Shown here one piece after another: positions 8,389 through 20,604 of a stretch of 64,000 nt of DNA. The position numbers were made by a program, and so were the translations under genes. Every line of letters starts with the position of its first letter. The first letter of the stretch is position 1. Location: NCBI RefSeq assembly GCF_029433255.1, contig NZ_JAQTHU010000001.1, positions 682,001-746,000 of the forward strand, written 5' to 3'. This stretch comes from Lactobacillus sp. ESL0791 (GTDB lineage Bacteria; Bacillota; Bacilli; Lactobacillales; Lactobacillaceae). The notes beneath the pieces were generated by a model. That model ran no database searches, was not told the DNA's origin, and saw only the letters and a program-made list of their open reading frames with translations.

Positions 8389-9155
8389 AAAATTATCGCT
8401 TATTCTTGCTGGACTTGGACGGAACTATTTACCGGGGAAAAGAAACAATTGCTTCGGGCGTGCGGTTTGTTCGGCGACTGAATGCTGCAGGTAAGGACTA
8501 TATTTTTTTAACGAATAACACGACAAGAACGCCGCAAATGGTGGTTGATAAGTTGCAACAGCATGGGATCGAGACTGATATCCAGCATGTTTATACACCT
8601 AGCATGGCAACGGCAAGTTATCTTTTAGGTGAGAATCCGCACCAAAAAATAGGGGTCTATATTATCGGTGAAATTGGCTTGTGGTCTGAATTATTGCAGC
8701 ATCCTGAAATTGAGCTGAACGAAAAAAATCCTGACTATGTTATTGTTGGGATGGACACCGACTTAACTTATAATAAAATTAAAATTGCCTGTAATGCGAT
8801 TAGAAATGGTGCAACTTTTATCGGGACTAATGCTGATATGAATCTCCCTAGTGCCGATGAGTGGCTGCCAGGCAACGGCTCGCAGTGTACAATGATTGCC
8901 GCTTCTACCGGGCAATCACCGCTTTATATTGGTAAGCCGGAAGCAGTTATTGTTGAAATGGCCCTGGCTAAATTTGGCTATCAAAAAAATGAAACCCTGC
9001 TAGTAGGTGATAATTATGATACCGATATTAAAGCTGGCTTCAATAGTCAAGTTGACCAGCTGCTTGTGTTTACAGGCATTACTAGTAAGAAAGATATTAA
9101 AGAAAAGCGGCAGCCGACATTTGCGGTTGCTAGTTTAGATGAGTTTCCATTATGA
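8385..9155 (+). CDS. HAD-superfamily phosphatase, TIGR01457/NagD (YutF) type
   Basis: Cytosolic sugar- or nucleotide-monophosphate phosphatase of the NagD/AraL branch. 256 residues with all HAD motifs: LDLDGTIYRGKE near residue 10 (nucleophile and acid Asp), LTNNTTRTP (motif II Thr/Asn), GKPEAVI (Lys) and LLVGDNYDTDIKAG (motif IV Asp pair). A C2-type cap lies between about 75 and 175. GTG start, overlapping the TGA of the yutD-like gene (GTGA), with GAAGGGG upstream. Exact substrate not deducible. Third gene of the yunD operon. Confidence 0.88.
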   Translation: MKNYRLFLLDLDGTIYRGKETIASGVRFVRRLNAAGKDYIFLTNNTTRTPQMVVDKLQQHGIETDIQHVYTPSMATASYLLGENPHQKIGVYIIGEIGLWSELLQHPEIELNEKNPDYVIVGMDTDLTYNKIKIACNAIRNGATFIGTNADMNLPSADEWLPGNGSQCTMIAASTGQSPLYIGKPEAVIVEMALAKFGYQKNETLLVGDNYDTDIKAGFNSQVDQLLVFTGITSKKDIKEKRQPTFAVASLDEFPL

Positions 9156-9751
9156 GTAAGAAAAATAGTCTTATTTCCCCGCTTTATCATTTTATTTTTG
9201 CAATTACCAGCAGTGTGGTAGGGGCAATTATTGCAAGTTGGCCTTTATTAGTAATTTTTATTCTGATCCAGAAAACTAACCAGACGGTCAAAATGTCACT
9301 TATGCAAATAATGCATAACTATAATCAGTTGCTATGGTACTTAGTTTGGCCATTTCAACAGCAATTAAAAATGACGAATTTTCCAACTTCTAAAATGGCG
9401 GCTGCCCATTTTGCCGATGTTAAGAAGCTTTTTATCTTAGTTATTTTTGCATTTATTTGCTGCCTGCTTATTTATTTTCTGACAAAAAAGAAAAAGTCAC
9501 TGCGGTTGAATAAAACCTGGGCATTGCTTTTTTTATTGCTGCCAATTGTCGTTGTTCCGTTTGCCATGACAAATTTCGATAGCTTTTTTGTTATTTTTCA
9601 CCACATGTTGTTTAATAACAATAATTGGTTATTTGATCCAAGTACGGACCCGATCATCAATGTTTTAACAGAAGGCTTTTTTGCTTCATGCTTTGCAGTT
9701 GCAGGTATAATTTATGAGCTATACTTTGCGGATAAGCTGCTGCAGCGCTGA
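9152..9751 (+). CDS. TIGR01906 family integral membrane protein
   Basis: 199 residues, hydrophobic, with about four to five membrane spans (about 12-40, 88-110, 120-140, 180-197). The loop between spans 1 and 2 has the family's conserved pattern (MQIMHNYNQLLWYLVWPFQ...FPTSKMAAAHFADVKKLF). Starts at ATGA overlapping the stop of the HAD gene, the typical position for this family in Lactobacillales. Function unknown. Last gene of the operon, followed by a terminator. Confidence 0.82.
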   Translation: MSKKNSLISPLYHFIFAITSSVVGAIIASWPLLVIFILIQKTNQTVKMSLMQIMHNYNQLLWYLVWPFQQQLKMTNFPTSKMAAAHFADVKKLFILVIFAFICCLLIYFLTKKKKSLRLNKTWALLFLLLPIVVVPFAMTNFDSFFVIFHHMLFNNNNWLFDPSTDPIINVLTEGFFASCFAVAGIIYELYFADKLLQR

Positions 9752-9782
9752 AAAAAGAGTTCCTAATGGAACTCCTTTTTTC
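9752..9782. terminator. bidirectional Rho-independent terminator
   Basis: AAAAAAGAGTTCC-taat-GGAACTCCTTTTTT hairpin between convergent genes. The last codons of the dedA-like gene lie inside it. Confidence 0.85.
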
Positions 9783-10413
9783 TTGTAAAATATTTTTTTA
9801 ATGAAATTAACAATAGCGGCACAAGCGAGATTAGGATTATACCAAGAATTAAAATACTAAAGTGTTCCTTGACAAATTTGATATTCCCAAAGAAATAACC
9901 AATAATGGCGAATAACCCGGTCCATAAAACTCCGCCGATGATATTATAGACAGTAAATTTACCATAATGCATCTTGCTTCCACCCGAAATAAAGGGAATA
10001 AAGGTTCTAACGAATGGAATAAAGCGTCCAACTACAATGGTAATCGCCCCATGCCGAGAAAAGAATTTCTCGGCTGCCGCTCGTTTTGATTGATTGATTA
10101 GCCGGTTGAACCACGAAAATTTACTGCCTGCCGTCCGTGACCACGCACCAATTTCATAATTGGTACTATTGCCAAGGATTGACGCGAGCAGAACTGTAAG
10201 GTATACCAGCCAAATATTTAAAGCATAGCGCGGATTTGCTGCCATTGCACTGGCAGCAAAAATTAATGAATCTCCCGGTAAAAATGGGAAAACAACGAGT
10301 CCCGTTTCAATAAAAATAATCGCAAACAGGATTAAATAGCTCCAATTGCCAAATTGATTCACAATGGTGACTAAGTGCTCATCAATGTGAAGAATAAAGT
10401 TGATTATTGCCAT
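9763..10413 (-). CDS. DedA family membrane protein
   Basis: 216 residues, polytopic. DedA/VTT proteins act in phospholipid (undecaprenyl-phosphate or PE) translocation and membrane homeostasis. Seen: FPFLPGDSLIF (family motif with acidic residue) near 42-52, and the GRFIPFVRTFIPFISG motif near 128-143, between hydrophobic spans. The final codons (KKEFH) overlap the terminator hairpin. Seven bases separate its ATG from the stop of the ferredoxin-NADP reductase gene, so the two share a transcript. Confidence 0.88.
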   Translation of the reverse strand: MAIINFILHIDEHLVTIVNQFGNWSYLILFAIIFIETGLVVFPFLPGDSLIFAASAMAANPRYALNIWLVYLTVLLASILGNSTNYEIGAWSRTAGSKFSWFNRLINQSKRAAAEKFFSRHGAITIVVGRFIPFVRTFIPFISGGSKMHYGKFTVYNIIGGVLWTGLFAIIGYFFGNIKFVKEHFSILILGIILISLVPLLLISLKKYFTRKKEFH

Positions 10414-10420
10414 ATTTCTC

Positions 10421-11374
10421 CTAAATACTGGTTGAATGAATAGTTAATGTTTTTTCTGGAAACAATTCACGCATAACTGCTGCCACGGCGACTTGGGCTT
10501 CGCCAAAGCCCAAGCCAATCACTGGTACACGGCCTGGATAATCGACGGCATCGCCGATAGCATAGATGCCAGCAATGTTGGTTTTCATTTCAAAGCTGAC
10601 TTTAATATGTGTGCCAGTAAGGCCAATTCCCCAATTCTTAGCAAGTTGATTATTGGCTTGGAAGCCGTAAGCAACAATAATTTGTGAAAAAGTTTTGTTC
10701 AGGACCTCATCGCTACCGACTTTTTTCAGTGCGATCTGTAATTTATTATCAACTAGGTTAATTTCTTTGGGAAGAAAAGGCGTCAAAATTTCAACGTTTT
10801 TTAAACTTTGCAGTTTATTTACACTGGACTCAAGTCCGCGAAATTGATTGCGGCGGTGAATTAAGCTGACATGGGCATATTTAGCCAATTCATTTGCCCA
10901 ATCTAGAGCAGAATCACCACCACCCAAGATTCCGACATCTTGTTTTGCAAAATCTTGCGGATTTTTTACATAATAATGAATGTGTTGACTAGTTTTGGAA
11001 TCACCACTAAGCGGAAATTTTCGTGGTTTAAAAGAGCCAATGCCGGTTGCTATAATAACAGACTTTACAGTAAAATCTTCATCAATGATAAAACTTTCGC
11101 CGTTTTTGACAATGTCTTTGACACAATGGCTAGTTTTAACCGTAAAATTTGGCTGTGCCAACTGGGTAATTAAATTTACACCAGTAATTTCTGGATAAGC
11201 TGGTATATCATAAATTCTTTTAAAAGAATAAAGTTGTTTGGGTTGCCCGCCAATATCTGGTAAAGCTTCAAACAAAATAGTTTTTAATCCATGTAAATGT
11301 GCAAAATTAGCAGCAAACAGACCAACAGGTCCACCACCAACGATTGCTAAATCAAATTTTTTTATTATAACCAC
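10421..11374 (-). CDS. ferredoxin--NADP+ reductase, thioredoxin-reductase-like type
   Basis: FAD/NAD(P)H-dependent oxidoreductase of the YumC class. About 317 residues: FAD-binding GGGPVGL at about 13-19, NADPH-binding GGGDSALDWANELA near 150, GYAFG-like IVAYGFQANN, and the terminal FAD motif GIYAIGDAV. No CxxC thioredoxin-reductase redox pair is present, which separates it from TrxB. Start uncertain: the GTG at 11374 overlaps the AAGGAG ribosome site itself, so initiation may be at one of the two ATA codons 5-8 bases past that site (see findings). First gene of a unit with the dedA-like gene, divergent from the rRNA operon. Confidence 0.88.
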   Translation of the reverse strand: MVIIKKFDLAIVGGGPVGLFAANFAHLHGLKTILFEALPDIGGQPKQLYSFKRIYDIPAYPEITGVNLITQLAQPNFTVKTSHCVKDIVKNGESFIIDEDFTVKSVIIATGIGSFKPRKFPLSGDSKTSQHIHYYVKNPQDFAKQDVGILGGGDSALDWANELAKYAHVSLIHRRNQFRGLESSVNKLQSLKNVEILTPFLPKEINLVDNKLQIALKKVGSDEVLNKTFSQIIVAYGFQANNQLAKNWGIGLTGTHIKVSFEMKTNIAGIYAIGDAVDYPGRVPVIGLGFGEAQVAVAAVMRELFPEKTLTIHSTSI

Positions 11375-11448
11375 TCCTTAAAAAAGCTGATAGATCAACT
11401 TTAACATGAAAAGAAGGAATAATCATTGAAAAAAAGAATAAAAAAGAC

Positions 11449-11575
11449 TTGCCAAGGGGAGGATAAATTGCTAATATAAATAACTGTCGCCGGGAGGTAA
11501 GCAAAAAGAGCTTAAAAGAAAGCGACAAGCGAGCGAAAAAAGTTCTTGACAAAGAGAGCAAAAGTTTGCTAATAT
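11449..11575 (+). promoter_or_regulatory. tandem rRNA promoters P1 and P2 (operon 1)
   Basis: P1: TTGCCA (11449-11454), 17 bp, TAATAT (11472-11477). P2: TTGACA (11546-11551), 18 bp, TAATAT (11570-11575). Both -10 boxes sit in the same context TTGCTAATATAAATAA. The leader to 11754 includes TTGAAAACTGAA, also found before 23S, part of the precursor processing stems. Confidence 0.8.
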
Positions 11576-11754
11576 AAATAAGCTGCTTTTGAAAGAGGAA
11601 GCAACAGGTAGTACCTTGAAAACTGAACAATGTTTTCGCAAAATGTGCGGGTGAAAGAACCCAAACAAAAGAGCGAAGTCAATTTCGCAAGCAAATAAAT
11701 CTGAGATAAACAATTTCAGAAACGAATGAGCAAACATTCAAACAAACAGATAAA

Positions 11755-16449
<4,695 letters not shown>

Positions 16450-16526
16450 AAAAGCGAAGCGATCTGGAAGGTTGATATTAGAAGATGGATTATATTTAGT
16501 TTTGAGTGTAAAAGCTCAGAGAAGAA

Positions 16527-16644
16527 GTACGGTGGCAAAAGCAAGAAGGAAACACCTGTTCCCATGTCGAACACAGAAGTTAAGCTTCTTAACGCTGAGA
16601 GTAGTTGGTGGGAGACTGCCTGCGAGGGTAGGAAGCTGCCGTGC
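16527..16644 (+). rRNA. 5S ribosomal RNA (operon 1)
   Basis: About 118 bases. The 5' end GTACGGTGGCA pairs with the 3' end TGCCGTGC (helix I), and the internal CCCATGTCGAACACAGAAGTTAAGC is the conserved loop region. Ends set by helix I pairing. Confidence 0.93.
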
Positions 16645-16648
16645 AAAT

Positions 16649-16721
16649 GGAGGATTAGCTCAGCTGGGAGAGCATCTGCCTTACAAGCAGGAGGTCACAG
16701 GTTCGAGCCCTGTATCCTCCA
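16649..16721 (+). tRNA. tRNA-Val (anticodon TAC)
   Basis: Complete cloverleaf, anticodon loop CTTACAA. First of 16 tRNAs following rRNA operon 1. Sequence identical to the copies at 27929 and 28180. CCA not encoded. Confidence 0.95.
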
Positions 16722-16727
16722 TATATC

Positions 16728-16800
16728 GAGTCGTTAGCTCAGTCGGTAGAGCATCTGACTTTTAATCAGAGGGTCGACGGTTCAAGCCCGTCACGACTCA
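16728..16800 (+). tRNA. tRNA-Lys (anticodon TTT)
   Basis: Acceptor GAGTCGT/ACGACTC, anticodon loop CTTTTAA. CCA not encoded. Confidence 0.95.
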
Positions 16801-16812
16801 TGGCCCCATTAT

Positions 16813-16894
16813 GCGGGTGTGGCGGAATTGGCAGACGCGCTAGATTTAGGTTCTAGTGTTTTCGGACGTATGGGTTCAAGTCCCATCACCCGTA
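16813..16894 (+). tRNA. tRNA-Leu (anticodon TAG)
   Basis: Class II tRNA with long variable arm, anticodon loop TTTAGGT. The first acceptor pair is G-U. CCA not encoded. Confidence 0.93.
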
Positions 16895-16930
16895 TTCGTC
16901 AATTTTATTTATTACCATATTTTACATTAT

Positions 16931-17003
16931 GCCGATTTAGCTCAGTTGGTAGAGCATCTGTCTTGTAAACAGGGGGTCGTACGTTCAAGTCGTATAATCG
17001 GCA
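16931..17003 (+). tRNA. tRNA-Thr (anticodon TGT)
   Basis: Acceptor GCCGATT/AATCGGC, anticodon loop CTTGTAA. Confidence 0.95.
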
Positions 17004-17013
17004 TTTATATTTT

Positions 17014-17085
17014 GCGGAAGTAGTTCAGTGGTAGAACATCACCTTGCCATGGTGGGGGTCGCGGGTTCGAATCCCGTCTTCCGCT
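17014..17085 (+). tRNA. tRNA-Gly (anticodon GCC)
   Basis: Acceptor GCGGAAG/CTTCCGC, discriminator T, anticodon loop TTGCCAT. Confidence 0.95.
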
Positions 17086-17095
17086 TTCATTACTT

Positions 17096-17181
17096 GCCGG
17101 GGTGGCGGAATTGGCAGACGCACGGGACTTAAAATCCCGCGGTTGGTTTCAACCGTACCGGTTCGACTCCGGTCCTCGGCA
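17096..17181 (+). tRNA. tRNA-Leu (anticodon TAA)
   Basis: Class II tRNA with long variable arm, anticodon loop CTTAAAA. Confidence 0.94.
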
Positions 17182-17189
17182 TTAATGAT

Positions 17190-17263
17190 GCGCCCTTAGC
17201 GCAACTGGATAGAGTGTCTGACTACGAATCAGAAGGTTGAAGGTTCAAATCCTTCAGGGCGCA
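17190..17263 (+). tRNA. tRNA-Arg (anticodon ACG)
   Basis: Acceptor GCGCCCT/AGGGCGC, anticodon loop CTACGAA. A34 is expected to be deaminated to inosine by TadA. Confidence 0.95.
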
Positions 17264-17268
17264 TTAAG

Positions 17269-17342
17269 CGGGAAGTGGCTCAGTTTGGTAGAGCACCTGG
17301 TTTGGGACCAGGGGGTCGCAGGTTCGAATCCTGTCTTCCCGA
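17269..17342 (+). tRNA. tRNA-Pro (anticodon TGG)
   Basis: Acceptor CGGGAAG/CTTCCCG, anticodon loop TTTGGGA. Confidence 0.95.
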
Positions 17343-17367
17343 TTGTAATCATTTGATTACTTATTTT

Positions 17368-17441
17368 GGCGGTGTAGCTCAGCTGGCTAGAGCGTCCGGT
17401 TCATACCCGGGAGGTCGAGGGTTCGATCCCCCCCGCCGCTA
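17368..17441 (+). tRNA. elongator tRNA-Met (anticodon CAT)
   Basis: Anticodon loop TTCATAC. The body (GGCGGTGTAGCTCAGCTGG) resembles the B. subtilis elongator tRNA-Met. First of three consecutive CAT tRNAs; this one lacks initiator features. Confidence 0.88.
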
Positions 17442-17454
17442 TTTGCTAGAGCGT

Positions 17455-17528
17455 GGACCTTTAGCTCAGTTGGTTAGAGCAGACGGCTCATAACCGTCCT
17501 GTCGTAGGTTCGAGTCCTACAAGGTCCA
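17455..17528 (+). tRNA. tRNA with CAT anticodon, probably tRNA-Ile2 (lysidine-modified)
   Basis: Acceptor GGACCTT/AAGGTCC, anticodon loop CTCATAA. The body closely matches the tRNA-Ile2 of other Firmicutes, whose C34 is converted to lysidine by TilS to read AUA. The isoleucine identity is inferred from that similarity. Confidence 0.82.
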
Positions 17529-17538
17529 TTTATGTTAT

Positions 17539-17612
<74 letters not shown>

Positions 17613-17614
17613 TT

Positions 17615-17688
17615 GGTCCATTGGAGCAGTGGTTTATCTCGTCTCCCTGTCACGGAGAAGATCATCAGTTCAAATCTGATATGGACCG
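17615..17688 (+). tRNA. tRNA-Asp (anticodon GTC)
   Basis: Acceptor GGTCCAT/ATGGACC, discriminator G, anticodon loop CTGTCAC. Only two bases separate it from tRNA-fMet. Confidence 0.94.
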
Positions 17689-17694
17689 TAAGAT

Positions 17695-17767
17695 GGCTCG
17701 GTAGCTCAGTCGGTAGAGCAAAGGATTGAAGCTCCTTGTGTCGGCGGTTCGATTCCGTCCCGCGCCA
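17695..17767 (+). tRNA. tRNA-Phe (anticodon GAA), aberrant
   Basis: The body is clearly tRNA-Phe (TAGCTCAGTCGGTAGAGCA, TGTGTCGGCGGTTCGATTCC), but the anticodon loop reads TTGAAGC instead of the usual CTGAAAA, so positions 32, 37 and 38 are altered. The acceptor has a T4-C69 mismatch (GGCTCGG against CCGCGCC). A37 is normally the ms2i6A site. It may be a degenerate copy or contain sequence errors. Confidence 0.8.
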
Positions 17768-17787
17768 TTGATTTTAATAATATAATT

Positions 17788-17858
17788 GCGGGTATGGTTT
17801 AGTGGTAAAACGAAAGCCTTCCAAGCTTTAGTCGCGAGTCCGATTCTCGTTACCCGCT
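17788..17858 (+). tRNA. tRNA-Gly (anticodon TCC)
   Basis: Acceptor GCGGGTA/TACCCGC, discriminator T, anticodon loop CTTCCAA. Confidence 0.94.
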
Positions 17859-17863
17859 TTAAT

Positions 17864-17937
<74 letters not shown>

Positions 17938-17939
17938 TT

Positions 17940-18029
17940 GGAGACTTACTCAAGTGGCTGAAGAGGCGCCCTTGCTAAGGGTGTAGATCGGGTTATTCTG
18001 ATGCGAGAGTTCGAATCTCTCAGTCTCCG
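17940..18029 (+). tRNA. tRNA-Ser (anticodon GCT)
   Basis: Class II tRNA with long variable arm, anticodon loop TTGCTAA, discriminator G. Last tRNA of the operon 1 cluster, followed by a terminator. Confidence 0.95.
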
Positions 18030-18039
18030 TTATATAGTA

Positions 18040-18070
18040 TAAAAGAACGTTGATTTATCAACGTTCTTTT
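18040..18070 (+). terminator. Rho-independent terminator of rRNA/tRNA operon 1
   Basis: AAAAGAACGTTGA-ttta-TCAACGTTCTTTT hairpin directly after tRNA-Ser, symmetrical A and T runs. Confidence 0.85.
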
Positions 18071-18311
18071 GCTTTGTAGGACTAAATTTGGACTAAATGG
18101 GTGCTGAATTGCGGCTCTCCGTCAAGTGCTGTTGATGAAAAATAATATTTGATTTTAAATGGTTGTAGAATAAATCCTGTTGATGAGTACCTTATGGTAT
18201 CTTATTAATAGGATTTATTGCTGTTTAAAAGCAAAAAAGAAGACATTCAAAACTGTCTTCCCTCAATTATCCATTAACGCTCTACCATTATGTTTTTTAA
18301 GGAGCTTTGTT

Positions 18312-19418
18312 ATGTCTTCTCTTGATGATTATTCTACTAAACTTTTGCTTGATATTAAAGATAATAACCTTGTTTTTTCTGGCTTTTATCTTGCTAAGGA
18401 TCATGTTACCAAGGTTCTCATCGCTGAACTTATATTGCCTATAACTTCTTGTCCCAATTGTCATGACCCTTTAGTCCATAACGGCCACTGCCTTTCTCAC
18501 ATTCACTATCTTGCTTTTGATGCTTCTAAGCCGATTCAAATCGAATTGCATAAGCAGCGCTTGTATTGTCGAACTTGTCACCGCTCTTTTATGGCCACCA
18601 GCCCGCTAATTAATAAGCATTGCTTTATTGCCAATCCTGTTAAGCAAAAGGTCATTAATGACTTAACTGTTGATCGTTCCATGAAAGACATTGCCTGCTC
18701 TGACAATGTTTCTTCTAATACCGTGTTACGGACACTAATTAAGTTTAAAAAGCAGCCTCAGGTTGATGACTATGATTACTTGCCAGAACATATTGGGGTT
18801 GACGAATTCCGCGGTGTCAACCGCCAATTGCACTTTATCTGCGTTGATGGCGACTCCCATCAGATCATCAAAATTTTGCCCACGCGCTTAAAAAAAGATA
18901 TTATGGCTTTCTTTGAAAAATTTCCCCTAATCGTCAGAAGTAAAGTCAAAACTGTTACTATGGATCTCAATGCCTATTATCAAGATATTGCCCATGCGCT
19001 TTTCCCTAACGCCCAAGTCATCATTGACCGTTTCCATATCGTTCAAATGCTTAATCGTTCCTTCAACCAATTGCGCGTCCAAACTATGAAACGGTTTGAT
19101 CATCGTGACCGCCGTTACATCTTGCTCAAATACTACTGGAAGTCATATCTAACACCCTACAACAAGCTGGAAGTTAAAAGGGTCAAGTATTACAAGCACC
19201 TAAGAGATTGCATGACGCAAGAGCAAATCGTTGAGGAAGGGTTGGATGCAAGTCCCAAATTACGGGCTGCTTACGATTTAATGCAGACCCTAAGACAGTC
19301 GCTTACCGAACATGATTCTAAACAAATGGCCAAGCTGCTAAAAAGTCGAGCTGACGTGGGTGGGCAAATGAAAACGACACTTAAAACTTTTAAACGTAAT
19401 CTTCATTTGTGTACCTAA
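18312..19418 (+). pseudogene. ISL3 family transposase, 3'-truncated
   Basis: DDE transposase of the ISL3 family. From ATG 18312 (AAGGAG 8 bases upstream) it gives 368 residues: N-terminal zinc-finger-like CPNC...CRTC pairs (about 52-110), a helix-turn-helix region near 150 (RSMKDIACSDNVSSNTVLR), and the first two catalytic Asp in GVDEFRG and TMDLNAYYQ. The reading ends after QMKTTLKTFKRNLHL, before the usual C-terminal segment that carries the third catalytic residue (SNG..EG.N..IK). It cannot be a complete transposase. Upstream in-frame codons from 18180 lie in the IS end and are not the start. Confidence 0.85.
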
Positions 19419-20459
19419 ATCTTCTTGGCAGTCTAGTAATTCCAACATTCGTCCCACATTCTTTGTTCTCAATGCTTTACTAAAGCCTTGCAGGAAATTA
19501 TAGGTGTTTCTCAGCTTGGACGAACAATCAAGTCCCTCATCTACGATAAAAGCTTGATTAGACATCCTTTTGAGATGGTGATAGTACTTGAGTTTATCGC
19601 CTTTTAAATCAGCTACCGGCTTTAAATAAAACTTCCAGTAATACTTGAGCAGTTTGTAATGGCTGTCGCTATGTTCATACTGTTTCATGGTTTGGACTCG
19701 CAGCTGGTTAAAGGAACGATTAAGCATCTGAACGAGATGAAAGCGATCAATAATAATTTGCGCATTGGGAAAAAGTACCCGAGCAAGATCTTGATAATAA
19801 GCATTGAGATCCATGGTAATGGTCTTAACTTGTCTTCTAACTAGCAAAGGAAATTTCATAAAATAATTTTTAATGTCCTTTTTACGCCGGCTTTCTAAGA
19901 TTTTAATAATGCGGTGACTGTCACCATCAATACAGATAAAGTGCAATTCTCCTTTTACTCCACGAAATTCATCGACTCCTAGGTGTTTTGATAAGTATTC
20001 ATAGTCACACATTTGCGGCTGATGCTTGAACTTGGTGAGTTCGCGCAAAACAGTATGGTCAGAAACATTGTTAGCTTTGGCAATATCCTTCATTGAACGA
20101 TCAGTGGTTAATTCTTGAATAATTTTCTGCTTGCTAGGATTGGCAATAAAGCAATGTTTATTAACCAAAGAGCTAGTTGCTTGGAAAGTATGCTGGCAAT
20201 TATTACAAATCATTCTTTGCTTATAAAGCTTAATCTTAATAGGCCGAGAGGCATCATAAGAAGGATAGCTGAGAGTAGAAATATAGCCGCCATAAGGAGC
20301 AAGCGAACTATGGCAATTAGGGCATTGCTTTAAAGAAGACAGCAGTTTAGCCACTAATATCTTGGTTAATTGATCCTTAGCCAAATAAAAATCAGAAAAA
20401 ATAATGTTAGGGTCTTTAATATCGAGTAAAAATTTAATAGAATTATTGAGAGAGGTCAT
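19338..20459 (-). pseudogene. ISL3 family transposase, 3'-truncated, inverted partner
   Basis: 373 residues from ATG 20459 (GGAG upstream), homologous to but clearly diverged from its partner at 18312 (similar motifs CPNCHSS, CNNCQHTF, GVDEFRGVKGELHF, TMDLNAYYQDLARVLFP). Family-like sequence ends at MKITFKSFK near 19387. The last 16 codons or so (CRFHLPTHVSSTF) are just the antisense of the partner gene. The third catalytic motif is absent, so it is inactive by itself. Confidence 0.85.
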
Positions 20460-20604
20460 AGTCAAAGCTCCAATCTTTTTAAGTGGTATTAGGAAATTTA
20501 AGTGGAGGCTAAGGCCTCTTTTTTGTACAAAAAATATCCTGTTAACATAATACCATAGAGTATTCGTCAACAGGATTAATTGTAGAACCTGAATTGCTGT
20601 CAAG

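Larger units (their letters stand above)
18161..20589. mobile_element. inverted composite of two 3'-truncated ISL3-family elements
   Basis: The outer ends are homologous and inverted: GGTTGTAGAATAAATCCTGT at 18161 and, on the minus strand from 20589, GGTTCTACAATTAATCCTGT, with similarity continuing for about 50 bases. Between them two divergent-in-sequence ISL3 transposase genes run towards each other and meet at a near-palindrome (19368-19406), each missing its last quarter. I see no target-site duplication. The unit has two transposase-recognition ends but no complete transposase gene. Confidence 0.8.

Noticed and set aside
11352-11737. Two minus-strand frames in the rRNA leader, repeated at 22480-22817
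   Set aside because: They coincide with the P1/P2 promoter region, have no ribosome site, and are duplicated only because the operon is.
18180-18311. N-terminal 44 codons before the first ISL3 transposase
   Set aside because: They cover the IS end and leader; ATG 18312 has a proper ribosome site and the family's usual opening.
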